NCBI GenBank assembly: GCA_902796155.1
Contig: CADBNZ010000034.1
Coordinates: 1-54,020 of the forward strand
Direction of reading: 5' to 3'
Source of the DNA: an uncultured Pseudomonadota bacterium
GTDB lineage: Bacteria > Pseudomonadota > Alphaproteobacteria > UBA3830
DNA: 54,020 nt
The translations under genes were made by a program, and so were the position numbers. Of the stretch, positions 25,393-34,373 are shown in pieces; position 1 is the stretch's first letter, and every line of letters begins with the position of its first letter. Under the pieces are notes generated by a model that worked only from the letters and a program-made list of their open reading frames with translations, made no database searches and had not been told where the DNA came from.

Positions 25393-25838
25393 ATGTTCAG
25401 GAAAGCTAGCATAGATGATTGTATGACAGTCTACCAATTGATTTGTGATATGGAAGCGGAAACTTTGCATTACTTTAGATTTCAGGAGATTTTTAAAAAG
25501 CAGTTAAATGATGACACACGATATGAATGTATTGTTTGCGAGGAAAACGAAACTGTAATCGGAATTTTGAATCTTCGATATGAAGAGCAGCTTCATCACG
25601 CAGAAAATATAGCGGAAGTCATGGAATTTGTTGTAGCTTCTGAATATCGCAATAAAGGGATTGGGAGAAAGATGTTTGCTTATGCCTGTGAACAAGCAAT
25701 AAAAAAAATGGATGTATTCAAATAGAAGTAGCTAGTAATCTGCTCCGTAGAGACGCGCACCGTTTTTATTTGCGAGAAGGAATGGAAAATTTGCATTATA
25801 AATTTTCAAAAAGACTAGATTTGGTGAACAAATTATAG
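25393..25838 (+). pseudogene. GNAT-family N-acetyltransferase, frameshifted in an A8 run
   Basis: The first 110 residues show a GNAT fold: MFRKASIDDCMTVYQLICDM, IVCEENETVIGILNLRYEEQ, and the acetyl-CoA loop VASEYRNKGIGRKMFAYACE. The frame then runs through eight A (25701-25708) and stops at 25725. With one more A the protein continues NGCIQIEVASNLLRRDAHRF then YLREGMENLHYKFSKRL to a stop at 25836-25838, giving about 148 residues, the normal length. The whole C-terminal strand pair is thus present but out of frame. The acceptor substrate is unknown. Confidence 0.85.
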
Positions 25839-25929
25839 TTTTTTTAATCATAAAGTTGACTATGCGATTTGTGTTTCATATTTCATCTCCATTTATTCCT
25901 ATAATGTTATCTTCAAAGGTGGACATGTA

Positions 25930-26769
25930 TCAGTAATGTCTTCCCATGTTTGTTATTTCTGAACGTTCAGGAAGAGGTTTTATTAATTTTTTCTTGGCAA
26001 CGTATCCCTTAACGTTTCCTTTGTCTATACCTCCTTGTTGAAATACGATATCATCGATAGGAAAGTTAGATTCGTCTGTCGCTTTCAGTAGTTTTTTCGC
26101 ACCTCTCGGGTTTATTACATAGCCATACATGCCATAAACCAAATTTGTCGGCTGGATTTTTGCGACAAAATGATGTCCGTCTACATTATCCAAATCTCTG
26201 AATATATTACCGACACAAATGAAATATCCATATTTATTTCCGCGGCGTCCTACTCCGAGATAAGCGATATCCCAATCATCGGGAAGATCGTTCAAGTACT
26301 CATTCAATTTATTTTTAAAATCTTTCCCGGGAACTATGTCATCCTCAAAAATTATGACTTTATCATAATTGTTTTCTACAACTTTCTTCCAAATTTCACG
26401 ATGACTGCACGCAACTCCGACTTCTCCAAGCGAAAATCGCACTTTATCAACAACAATCTGCATTAATTTGCGACCATTCAAAAAGACGTTGTATTTTGCT
26501 GGTCTGTTTTCCCACACATATTGAGCGAAATTTTTCTTTTGCTCAGCGCTAAGAAATTGTTTTGTATCTGCATTTTGGAAATCGAGTTTATATCCGTCTA
26601 TTGCACTAAAGCGAATGCATTGAATGTCTTGTTTATCGAATTGTGCTTTTGCTTTTTTATAACGGTCGGGAGTTCTGTCGAGATTAATTACATAGATATT
26701 TGGTTCAGATGGAACACAGGCTCCCAACGTTAAACATAAAAATACCGCTATTTTTTTCATCATTTTCAT
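25930..26769 (-). CDS. GT25-family glycosyltransferase with lipoprotein signal
   Basis: 279 residues. The leader MKMMKKIAVFLCLTLGACVP has a good lipobox (LGAC, Cys18), unusual for this family. The GT25 core follows: IYVINLDRTPDRYKKAKAQF, VACSHREIWKKVVENNYDKV, the EDD nucleotide-sugar/metal motif in VIIFEDDIVPGKDF, and YGYVINPRGAKKLLKATD. GT25 enzymes usually add galactose or glucose to LPS or to collagen-like acceptors, from the cytosolic side in bacteria. A lipoprotein signal would place this one outside the inner membrane. It overlaps the upstream paralogue by 4 bases, so they form a duplicated two-gene operon. Confidence 0.8.
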   Translation of the reverse strand: MKMMKKIAVFLCLTLGACVPSEPNIYVINLDRTPDRYKKAKAQFDKQDIQCIRFSAIDGYKLDFQNADTKQFLSAEQKKNFAQYVWENRPAKYNVFLNGRKLMQIVVDKVRFSLGEVGVACSHREIWKKVVENNYDKVIIFEDDIVPGKDFKNKLNEYLNDLPDDWDIAYLGVGRRGNKYGYFICVGNIFRDLDNVDGHHFVAKIQPTNLVYGMYGYVINPRGAKKLLKATDESNFPIDDIVFQQGGIDKGNVKGYVAKKKLIKPLPERSEITNMGRHY

Positions 26770-27584
26770 TTCCAGCGTCCTAATTTATCAATTTCTGAAT
26801 CGAGAGCCCCACCCGATAACAATTTTATTTTGGATACGTACAAATTCAGCTTATCAGCATGCTTTATAATAGCGATATCCACAGGAACTGTAACAGCCTC
26901 CGTCAGTTTTAGCAATTTTTTAGCGGAATCGGAAGTAATACAGTACGCATGAGTGCCCCAAACTCTATGACTTTTCTTCAACTTCGCAAAATAAGGCGAT
27001 GGAGTATTCAAAAATCCGCTTAACCAAAACCCTGCAGAAACAAAGTAAGTTGTCTTTGCAAAAGGCTTATTCATACCGATATCAAGAAAGAAAACGTCGG
27101 CATCTTGGGGAATATGCGGCACAATTTCGGATAGACTATCTTTGAAGTTGTCGAACAATGCTACGTCATCCTCTAAAATTATTGCCTGTTTGATGTTTTT
27201 CTTCACCATTTCCTTCCATACAGCTCTATGACTCAAGAAACATCCGCACTCACCGGGAGTCAAATATCGCTCCGAAAAGAAGAAATAGAATCCTGCGCCT
27301 TTATATTTCGGATGTTCAATAAAATACGCGCGTTTTTTTTGCATTTTATTTAATGCATTACCGTTTAGATCGGTTATTTTCATATATTTGCCGTCTACTG
27401 CATGAAAATGCTCAAATTCAATATGAAAGCGATCCATCTGCCGTTTTATGAACTGTAATCTTTCAGGAGTTCTATCCAAAGAAATTACGTATATCTTATC
27501 TATGCCAGGCAAATCGCTTAACGCAAAAGATTTTTCTATGCAAAACAAAGAAAAACATATCAAAAACTTTATGAGCGAACGCAA
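26766..27584 (-). CDS. GT25-family glycosyltransferase with signal peptide
   Basis: 272 residues, first of the pair. MRSLIKFLICFSLFCIEKSF is a signal-peptide-like leader. The GT25 elements are KIYVISLDRTPERLQFIKRQ, GECGCFLSHRAVWKEMVKKN, the EDD motif in QAIILEDDVALFDNFKDSL, and WGTHAYCITSDSAKKLLKL. It is parallel in every element to the gene at 25930, so the two arose by tandem duplication and diverged. AGGAG lies upstream of the ATG. It sits divergently next to the T6SS operon start about 400 bases away. Exported glycosyltransferases could act on surface glycans or on host targets; neither is shown. Confidence 0.8.
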   Translation of the reverse strand: MRSLIKFLICFSLFCIEKSFALSDLPGIDKIYVISLDRTPERLQFIKRQMDRFHIEFEHFHAVDGKYMKITDLNGNALNKMQKKRAYFIEHPKYKGAGFYFFFSERYLTPGECGCFLSHRAVWKEMVKKNIKQAIILEDDVALFDNFKDSLSEIVPHIPQDADVFFLDIGMNKPFAKTTYFVSAGFWLSGFLNTPSPYFAKLKKSHRVWGTHAYCITSDSAKKLLKLTEAVTVPVDIAIIKHADKLNLYVSKIKLLSGGALDSEIDKLGRWK

Positions 27585-27981
27585 AATACTCCTCCATCTT
27601 TATCTTATAATTTTGGCGAATTATACACTAATTTTTGAAACATCCACATTGTTATTAACCATAACCTTACTTTATTTTATTATTCATAGAAGTTATACAT
27701 ATTCTATATACAGGTTTATTTATTAATAAAAATGGGAAATTACTCGGAGAGAAAACTCTTTATGCTATGCCCCTTACAGTATGCATATGTTTCTATGCAA
27801 TACGCAAAACTGATCGGGGATTATGGATTGCAGGAATAAGTGACGTTTTATTATAAATATAATTAAAGTTAATCTGTAAACCATTCATTAACCATTCTCA
27901 ATTTATTCTACTACACAGCATGTTATGTATTTATGCATGCATTTGTTGAAGTGTTAGAAGTGTAAGTGTGTGAGGTGCGTA
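27585..27981. other. Intergenic region between GT25 operon and T6SS operon
   Basis: A strongly AT-rich stretch of about 400 bases separates divergent operons and should contain promoters for both. I see no coding sequence, tRNA or strong hairpin. A GCATGCAT palindrome lies near 27935. A ribosome site (GAGG at 27972-27975) precedes tssK. Confidence 0.5.
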
Positions 27982-29274
27982 ATGGGTAGTTTTGTTCAGT
28001 GGCATGAAGGAATGCTCTTGTCTCCGCATCATTTTCAGCAGTCCGACAACAACATTCAGCATCTATTTAGCGTATTTGCAGCGTCCAATTCAGCTTTTTG
28101 TTATGGCGTTCATGAATTGCAAGTTGACACTTCTGCGTTATCGTCCGGAGTTATACGTGTATTAAAGGCGCGAGGGATTTTTCAGGATGGATATTGCTTC
28201 GATTATGACGCTATCAAAGACCATCCGCTTGAGAAAAATTTGAGCGAGTATTTTATTTTTCATAGTACTGCTACGAAAATTTATTTGGCTATTCCTGCAC
28301 GACATTTGGGAGGAAATGCGCTTTCGGGAGATATGGCGCGTTATTATTCCGATGAAATTCGTGATATTTCCGACGAAAATACGGGCGAAAATAACATAAA
28401 TATTCCTGTGCTGAAACCTCGTTTAAGACTTCTTACTCAGGAAGAAATAGACGGCAGATATACGTATTTTCCGATTTTTGAGGCGGAAAAATCAGTAGAT
28501 AACGGTGTTGTTGGCACAAATTTCATTCCTCCTTATATTACAATTGATGAACATTCGAAAATATCAGAATTATGTCGTGAAATTGTGCAGATTATTCGCG
28601 GAAAAGTTTCGTATTTTGCTGACCGCAAGGACAACTACAACCGAATAGCGTCCGATGAATCTATGGCGAGTCTAAGGCTGCTTATACAGGCCGCATTACC
28701 GCTTGAAGCGATTGTAAGAGTCAATGGGATTCAGCCATTTGAGATTTACAAAATCCTTTTGGATGTCATTTCAAAAATTATTTCCATAAATTCTACGCAA
28801 CTAATTCCGAGAATGCCGATATATGACCACAATGACCTTTTTGGAACATTCAATAGCCTGCTGCAATATGCTCAAAACGTACTAAATGCCTTGAAGCAAA
28901 GATACGATATTGTGCATTTCGATAGAGAAGGGGCGATGTTTAAGCTGCAAATGAAAAAAGAGTGGCTTGAGAAGGATGAAATTGCCATTGGTATTCAAAG
29001 GGCCTTTTCTACGACGGAAGACGACCTGATTAATTGGATTAACGGAGTGCAAATCGCCAGTGAATCCATGATGACAGCGATTAGAGATCGTCGTGTTTTG
29101 GGAGCGGAACGAACAATAATGGAACGTGGGGCATACATAACGCAACCAAATGGAATGAAATTAATCGCGGTAAAAACAAAAACCGCATACATAAAGCCGA
29201 TGGAAAAATTATGCTTAATAAACTCATCTCAAACGATAATTCCTGAGGAGGTAATACTGTATGTCGATTGCTGA
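27982..29274 (+). CDS. tssK: T6SS baseplate subunit TssK
   Basis: 430 residues from ATG 27982, chosen over the earlier frame start by GAGG 6 bases upstream and by the conserved N-terminus VQWHEGMLLSPHHFQQSDNN (family pattern WxxGMfLxPQHFQ). The middle has EYFIFHSTATKIYLAIPARH and FEAEKSVDNGVVGTNFIPPY. The C-terminal head includes LINWINGVQIASESMM and PNGMKLIAV. TssK is the trimeric adaptor linking the phage-like baseplate (TssEFG) to the TssJLM membrane complex. It is first in the tssK-tssL-tssM-tssA unit and overlaps tssL by 14 bases. Sheath and tube genes are not in the window. Confidence 0.93.
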   Translation: MGSFVQWHEGMLLSPHHFQQSDNNIQHLFSVFAASNSAFCYGVHELQVDTSALSSGVIRVLKARGIFQDGYCFDYDAIKDHPLEKNLSEYFIFHSTATKIYLAIPARHLGGNALSGDMARYYSDEIRDISDENTGENNINIPVLKPRLRLLTQEEIDGRYTYFPIFEAEKSVDNGVVGTNFIPPYITIDEHSKISELCREIVQIIRGKVSYFADRKDNYNRIASDESMASLRLLIQAALPLEAIVRVNGIQPFEIYKILLDVISKIISINSTQLIPRMPIYDHNDLFGTFNSLLQYAQNVLNALKQRYDIVHFDREGAMFKLQMKKEWLEKDEIAIGIQRAFSTTEDDLINWINGVQIASESMMTAIRDRRVLGAERTIMERGAYITQPNGMKLIAVKTKTAYIKPMEKLCLINSSQTIIPEEVILYVDC

Positions 29275-30166
29275 TGATGTGACAAACGATCTGATTGGAA
29301 CATCCGATTTAAAAAAAATGTTCGGAGCGTTTTGTTGTCGCATCTTCGCATATCGTGATGAGATATTGTCGCCGTTAAAAGAAAATATTGCTGCTGCCAG
29401 CGCTTCTATGCCTTCAAAACCTTCTGCGAAAACAGCACCGACGCCCCCGACTGCACCTGCACCAGCTTCTGCCGCCGCTGTGCCTGACGCAGTCGCAGTG
29501 GCCGAGTCCGCTCTTCAAGCAGTGGAACAGCAGCAAGATAACTTCAGATTAATCCATCATTCAATAAGTATGCTCCTAAAGGCTCTTATGGATAGCGAAA
29601 AGGCATCGTCATTCCATAAGAGCACGAAAGAAATAATTTACGCCATGACCGCTATTGCCGATGAAGTTTTCCTCAACATGAATTGGAATGGCAAGCGATA
29701 TTGGGAAGAAAATATGCTTGAATCAAAATTTTTCGGCTCGCAAATCGCCGGTGATGAAATTTTCAACCGAATAGACAACGTAATTTCGGAAAAAGAACCC
29801 TTCGGAACAGAGAAAGCTGAAATTTATTTGGATATGCTTTCGTTGGGATTTAAAGGAAAATTCAGGGGGATTGACGAGGAATCCACCGAAATAAATGTAT
29901 ATCGGCGCAAGTTGTTTGATTTCATAACGAAACGAGACAGGGAAGCAATTATGACCGCCGAATATCGGATTTTTCAGAAAGAATACACCTTCACAATGCC
30001 GACTGTTCGCCGAAAACTTCTTCCTGATGGCGCGATAGTCACGTATTTATCGACATTTTTCTTATTTATGTTTCTTTCAATCAGTACAATGGCTTGGTTA
30101 ATTGAAACAAGAGATTTGCATAAATTATTGAATGAAATTTCCGATATTGCATTGCGAGAACGTTAA
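29261..30166 (+). CDS. tssL: T6SS membrane-complex subunit TssL (DotU/IcmH family)
   Basis: 301 residues. The DotU-type helical hook domain is split by an Ala/Pro-rich linker at about residues 46-75 (PTPPTAPAPASAAAVPDAVA). Conserved parts are KEIIYAMTAIADEVFLNMNW, YWEENMLESKFFGSQIAGDE, FYxR-like YRRKLFDF and LDMLSLGFKGKFRG. One membrane helix lies near the C-terminus (YLSTFFLFMFLSISTMAWLI). There is no OmpA/peptidoglycan-binding extension. TssL sits in the inner membrane with TssM and receives TssK. It starts inside tssK and its stop overlaps the tssM ATG by 1 base. Confidence 0.92.
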   Translation: MSIADDVTNDLIGTSDLKKMFGAFCCRIFAYRDEILSPLKENIAAASASMPSKPSAKTAPTPPTAPAPASAAAVPDAVAVAESALQAVEQQQDNFRLIHHSISMLLKALMDSEKASSFHKSTKEIIYAMTAIADEVFLNMNWNGKRYWEENMLESKFFGSQIAGDEIFNRIDNVISEKEPFGTEKAEIYLDMLSLGFKGKFRGIDEESTEINVYRRKLFDFITKRDREAIMTAEYRIFQKEYTFTMPTVRRKLLPDGAIVTYLSTFFLFMFLSISTMAWLIETRDLHKLLNEISDIALRER

Positions 30167-33042
30167 TGGATAGTGTTTTAGGAGTAGTAAAACAGCAATT
30201 AGCAATTATTCCGCCCGAGTTGGTAAAGCCAATATGTGTCGGTGCGGTTGCCATAATCATTTTTTTGCTTCTTGTGTTCTTCGCTCTTTGCGTTTTATAC
30301 GTAAACGCACGTCCGACAGCTCCTGTAATAAAGAAAAGCGAAAAGAAAGACCAAAATCAGAAAAAAGAAGAGCAAGCGACAAAGCAAATAAAGATGAAAT
30401 ACGAAGATCTTCCGATAATTTCAGGAAGATTAGGCGAGATTTTGGCTTTAAACGGCCTCATAAATGCAGGGCCAATAACAAAAATTTTCTTTCAGGTTTT
30501 GGAAGTAATAAAAAACACAACTTACGACATTCGATGGAGATATAAACTTCCATGTTTGATGATGGTAGGTCCGGAAAACAGCGGAAAAAGCACAATTCTG
30601 AACTCTCTGAAATTCGAATATTTAACATCTGATGACTCAACGACTCCTATGTGGAAGTTGTTCAAAAAAGGCGCGATTTTCGAAATGCCGAAGCCTGATA
30701 TCGCCGAAAAAGAATCTACGTTTTGGTCGTTCTTGAGCAAACTTTTTATGTTTATCAGACCAAGGCGGCCGTTAGACGGGCTGATAATTACGTTGCCTGC
30801 AGATATGTTGCTCTCAAAATCTTCGGATATAGAAACTTACGCAAAGGATTTATTCGCGAAAATATTCGCATTTCAGCATGATATAAACTTCCGCCTGCCA
30901 ATATACGTGATTGTGACAAAATGCGATACTATTCCAGGCTTTACGGATTTTGCGCACTTGTTGGACCATCAATCGAAGCAGCAAATTTTTGGTTGGTCAA
31001 ATCCGAATGCGATTAATACGGCATTTTCAACCGCATGCATTCAAGATCTGTTTCATACAATAAATACAGGGATTCGGCGGGCTCTTTTGATTTTTTCGAA
31101 GAAAAAGGAAGTTGCGGAAGATTTAAGAAATGCTGTTTTGTTTGAGACATATTTCAATCAATTAAGAAATCCGTTATCGCTTTATCTGAATACGATGTTT
31201 CAATCTCATACACCGTCTGATGGGTTATTGCTTCGAGGGGTGTATTTTACGGGACGTCCTAAAGAAATCGAGATATCTGAAGAACTTTTGGAACCGTCTG
31301 CGCTAAGTCCAAAGCCATATTCGCACATAAATCTAAAAAACGAATCGACATATAACGATGAGTTGTATTTTTTGCAGGATTTATTTAGCGAAAAGATTTT
31401 TAAAGAGCACAATATCGCATATCCAATAAGAAATGACGCAATCGATATGACGAAAACGATTTTCCGCAACAAATTAATTTTTGCGGGGACTTCGTTGTTC
31501 ATTTCTATTGGGTGGTTTTACGGAAATTTTCATATTCGCGATAAAATAAACGGATATTTCCGAACCTTCAGCACCATAAAAAGCATGATGATAAAACTGC
31601 AGCGCATGGAAGAGCAGTTGGCGAATGCTGAAGACCAGGTCCTTTTGAATCAGCAAACAAAAGCATTGTTACAAAGTATGCCGATCATGAGTCGGTTTGA
31701 GTTTATGTCGTTTTTTGTGCCGCAATCATGGTTTTCTCACTTATATAAACAGATGATTGACACGGTTAGTTTGATTTTTGATTCCGTAGTTATTCGAGCG
31801 ATGTTTATCGACTTAAATATGAACACGAAAAACGTTTTGGGCGGGTTAGAACCAGGCGACGATGACCAAGAGCAATATGCGCACCAAGATTTGTTCGATA
31901 TAAGCTCGTTTATAACATTCAGAAAATTAAAAGAATTTACCGACCAGATTGCCACCTTAAAGAGACTGACCAGAGAATACAACTCTATACGCACTCTTGA
32001 AGATCGAAAAAGCATGATTGATTTAACCAATTCATTATTTAAGGATAAGTTCGATATCGTCGAAGAAATGCGCATGCGCAGTCCGAATAAAAAACTGCTT
32101 CCTCCGCAATTTGATTTGAAACTTTTCAAAGAGCCCATCGAAAATCGATTGATAGAGGTCTTTAACGCTTTTGTGAATGAAGTTTTTAACGGTACTACCG
32201 AAAAAATTTTGCAAAATATATGCGAAGACATAGATAAATTATCGCTTGCGTCGAAACAAGCCAGTATTTCATATAGCAATGCCGATCTTGCGCGGGTTTA
32301 TCAAAAAACCGTATTACTTTCCGATATAATGCAAAACAAAAATTTCGCATGGAGATGCGACGAACATTTCATGCCATCAAAAGACTGGGCAGGAATGGTC
32401 GATACATTAAACGCCTCAGAAATAGTCAGTATGGATTGCATAAAAGATTTGTTGCGATATGCCGAAATCGAATTTCAAAAATTCAAGGACAAAATCCGTG
32501 CGCATAAAACCACAATGACGGGGGCAATAGTTACGGAAAGTTTGGAAGGATTGTCGCCATCTTTTGAGGCATTTCAAAAAGAATTAAAAACCATTTTGGA
32601 TTTTCCGTTTATATGCAATCCGCCGAGTGCGTCACTCACAACTGTGATTATGGATGACAAAATGCTCATGCGGGACGTCAGACGTCTCAAAGAATTGGCT
32701 GATTTGATCGAACAATACTACACTTTTGCCGGAACTATGCCTCCAGATATGCGCGTTCAATATTTCGACAATTACAAAACGATCTGTCGCAAATGTTTTT
32801 ATCCGACAGCGCAAGCAATGCTTGGAAATGCGCAAATTTTCGACGATCTGCCTCTCGGAAATGCTCGAACATTGCTGGAAGAGGCATATAAGCGGCAAGC
32901 AGATAACATTCATAAATCCAGCATTTATTTGGGTAAAGTCGCCAAGTTTTTCAGCGAAATTTGCGATGAAGATAGTATGAAAGATTGCGGTTTTGCTGCA
33001 ATATTATATGGGACTTTTGGAAAAAGTAGATGCCTTGTTTAA
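30166..33042 (+). CDS. tssM: T6SS membrane-complex subunit TssM (IcmF), N-terminal part
   Basis: 958 residues before a premature stop. A membrane segment is at about 23-46 and a basic linker follows. A cytoplasmic GTPase-like domain has Walker A GPENSGKST (135-143) and RRPLDGLIITLPADMLLSKS. A later membrane helix (FAGTSLFISIGWFYGNF, about 437-453) leads to the periplasmic region. TssM is normally one protein of about 1,100-1,300 residues spanning inner membrane and periplasm. Here the reading frame leaves the family sequence near 33007 and stops at 33042, while the remainder continues in frame 2 (next entry). Joined length is about 1,400. It may be a real split, a pseudogene or a consensus error. 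Confidence 0.85.
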   Translation: MDSVLGVVKQQLAIIPPELVKPICVGAVAIIIFLLLVFFALCVLYVNARPTAPVIKKSEKKDQNQKKEEQATKQIKMKYEDLPIISGRLGEILALNGLINAGPITKIFFQVLEVIKNTTYDIRWRYKLPCLMMVGPENSGKSTILNSLKFEYLTSDDSTTPMWKLFKKGAIFEMPKPDIAEKESTFWSFLSKLFMFIRPRRPLDGLIITLPADMLLSKSSDIETYAKDLFAKIFAFQHDINFRLPIYVIVTKCDTIPGFTDFAHLLDHQSKQQIFGWSNPNAINTAFSTACIQDLFHTINTGIRRALLIFSKKKEVAEDLRNAVLFETYFNQLRNPLSLYLNTMFQSHTPSDGLLLRGVYFTGRPKEIEISEELLEPSALSPKPYSHINLKNESTYNDELYFLQDLFSEKIFKEHNIAYPIRNDAIDMTKTIFRNKLIFAGTSLFISIGWFYGNFHIRDKINGYFRTFSTIKSMMIKLQRMEEQLANAEDQVLLNQQTKALLQSMPIMSRFEFMSFFVPQSWFSHLYKQMIDTVSLIFDSVVIRAMFIDLNMNTKNVLGGLEPGDDDQEQYAHQDLFDISSFITFRKLKEFTDQIATLKRLTREYNSIRTLEDRKSMIDLTNSLFKDKFDIVEEMRMRSPNKKLLPPQFDLKLFKEPIENRLIEVFNAFVNEVFNGTTEKILQNICEDIDKLSLASKQASISYSNADLARVYQKTVLLSDIMQNKNFAWRCDEHFMPSKDWAGMVDTLNASEIVSMDCIKDLLRYAEIEFQKFKDKIRAHKTTMTGAIVTESLEGLSPSFEAFQKELKTILDFPFICNPPSASLTTVIMDDKMLMRDVRRLKELADLIEQYYTFAGTMPPDMRVQYFDNYKTICRKCFYPTAQAMLGNAQIFDDLPLGNARTLLEEAYKRQADNIHKSSIYLGKVAKFFSEICDEDSMKDCGFAAILYGTFGKSRCLV

Positions 33043-34366
33043 TCTCGAGACCCCTTATTCAACAGGAGGAGCGGTATTCGATGGATGGAACGGCGATCGT
33101 AATCCGAAATTTTTGAATATCGGCGAAGAGCAAGCCTTAAAAAAATATATGTTGTCGCAATTTAATCGTTTGAAATTTTTGGCGAAAGATTTAGCGTCTC
33201 CTGTTGTCGAACTTTTATCAATGCCGCCTTTTGCAATCAATTTACGCGACCAAACTTTGCTGGATAAGTGGCGAGAAATTATAACAAGCATAGATGATTA
33301 CGAAGCGCAGAAGCCAGGCAACTCTATTGCGGCGTTAGAAAGTTTCTTGTCGGAGACTTTGAAGCAAGTGAATATTAATTCTTTCGATCCTCAGGGCGAG
33401 ATAAAGTCAATATCCGAAGATGGCGGGGATTTTTTTGCTACGAAACGGGCAGATGTCGCGAAGGCCCTTATCAGTCGTGCCGATCTTATTCAGTATGATA
33501 AAGCTGCCGCATCGTATAAGGCGATTCAGTCATTCTTTAATAAGTCGTTAGCCCATAAATTCCCGTTTGGAAACTCAGAAGAGGAAGCTACTCTTACTGA
33601 TATCGAACGGCTTATTAAAATTTACGACCAGCAAGCGACCAATCTCGAAAGTGTTTTGGAAGGAAATGCCGAACGTAAGCAAATAAATCCGCAAGTTTTC
33701 GATTTTCTGAAATCCATGGACAAATTAATACCATTCCTACGAACTTGGGTAACTCATGTAAAGAGTTCTGATGCTCAATCGGCGATTGTTTCGTTTACGG
33801 TAGCATTACGTCCATCTCCTGATACAGAAGCATTTACATCTTCTGTTCTTGAGAGGCAACTGCGAGTGAAAAATGTTGAGGTGCAGGACAACGGGAATGC
33901 TGTTTTCTTTAACAACGACCCTGTCGATATGCAATTTACATGGGTGGAAGACGCCGACGAAAAACCATACGACAATAATCTGCCGAAAAATTTGAAGGTA
34001 GAGCAACCAAACGCGACATTTTCTTTCACGGGAAGATGGGGAATGTTCAGATTAATTGAAGAACATAAAATAAATAAAGAAGTCGAATATCCAAATGGTG
34101 TTCTTGTACAATTTGACGTGCCTGTCGTAAATCAAAACAACGATGTTCTTACGTCGAAAATGATTTTGAAAATAACGCCACAAATGAAGGACGGCGATAA
34201 AGTTGCACCAATGGCGTGGCCGGTATTCCCGAGTATGTGCCCGGATCTGCACGCAACAGGAGGAGATTTTTCGGCTGGAGGAGCGACGGCAGCGACTGGG
34301 GCACCATCTCCTGCGCAGATGGAACAGGAATTGCAAGAAGCAACGGAAAACGAATCCGAGGAGTGA
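32993..34366 (+). CDS. tssM: TssM (IcmF), C-terminal part in another frame
   Basis: The frame is open from about 32993, but clear homology starts at ATG 33008 (MGLLEKVDALFNLETPY). The region holds the IcmF C-terminal helical part and the final beta-sandwich (VSFTVALRPSP, DPVDMQFTWVEDADE, FSFTGRWGMFRLIEEHKI), which in other bacteria binds TssJ in the periplasm. It overlaps the N-terminal part by about 50 bases in a different frame. I see no ribosome site before 33008 and no signal peptide or membrane helix. As a separate protein it would therefore remain cytoplasmic and useless, which argues for one gene interrupted by a one-base indel near 33005-33010. The end is low-complexity Gly/Ala/Glu. 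Confidence 0.8.
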   Translation: MLQYYMGLLEKVDALFNLETPYSTGGAVFDGWNGDRNPKFLNIGEEQALKKYMLSQFNRLKFLAKDLASPVVELLSMPPFAINLRDQTLLDKWREIITSIDDYEAQKPGNSIAALESFLSETLKQVNINSFDPQGEIKSISEDGGDFFATKRADVAKALISRADLIQYDKAAASYKAIQSFFNKSLAHKFPFGNSEEEATLTDIERLIKIYDQQATNLESVLEGNAERKQINPQVFDFLKSMDKLIPFLRTWVTHVKSSDAQSAIVSFTVALRPSPDTEAFTSSVLERQLRVKNVEVQDNGNAVFFNNDPVDMQFTWVEDADEKPYDNNLPKNLKVEQPNATFSFTGRWGMFRLIEEHKINKEVEYPNGVLVQFDVPVVNQNNDVLTSKMILKITPQMKDGDKVAPMAWPVFPSMCPDLHATGGDFSAGGATAATGAPSPAQMEQELQEATENESEE

Positions 34367-34373
34367 TATTGAT

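Noticed and set aside
34203-34373. 57-residue N-terminal extension of tssA
   Set aside because: Lies within the tssM C-terminal coding sequence; ATG 34374 has a ribosome site and starts the conserved domain.
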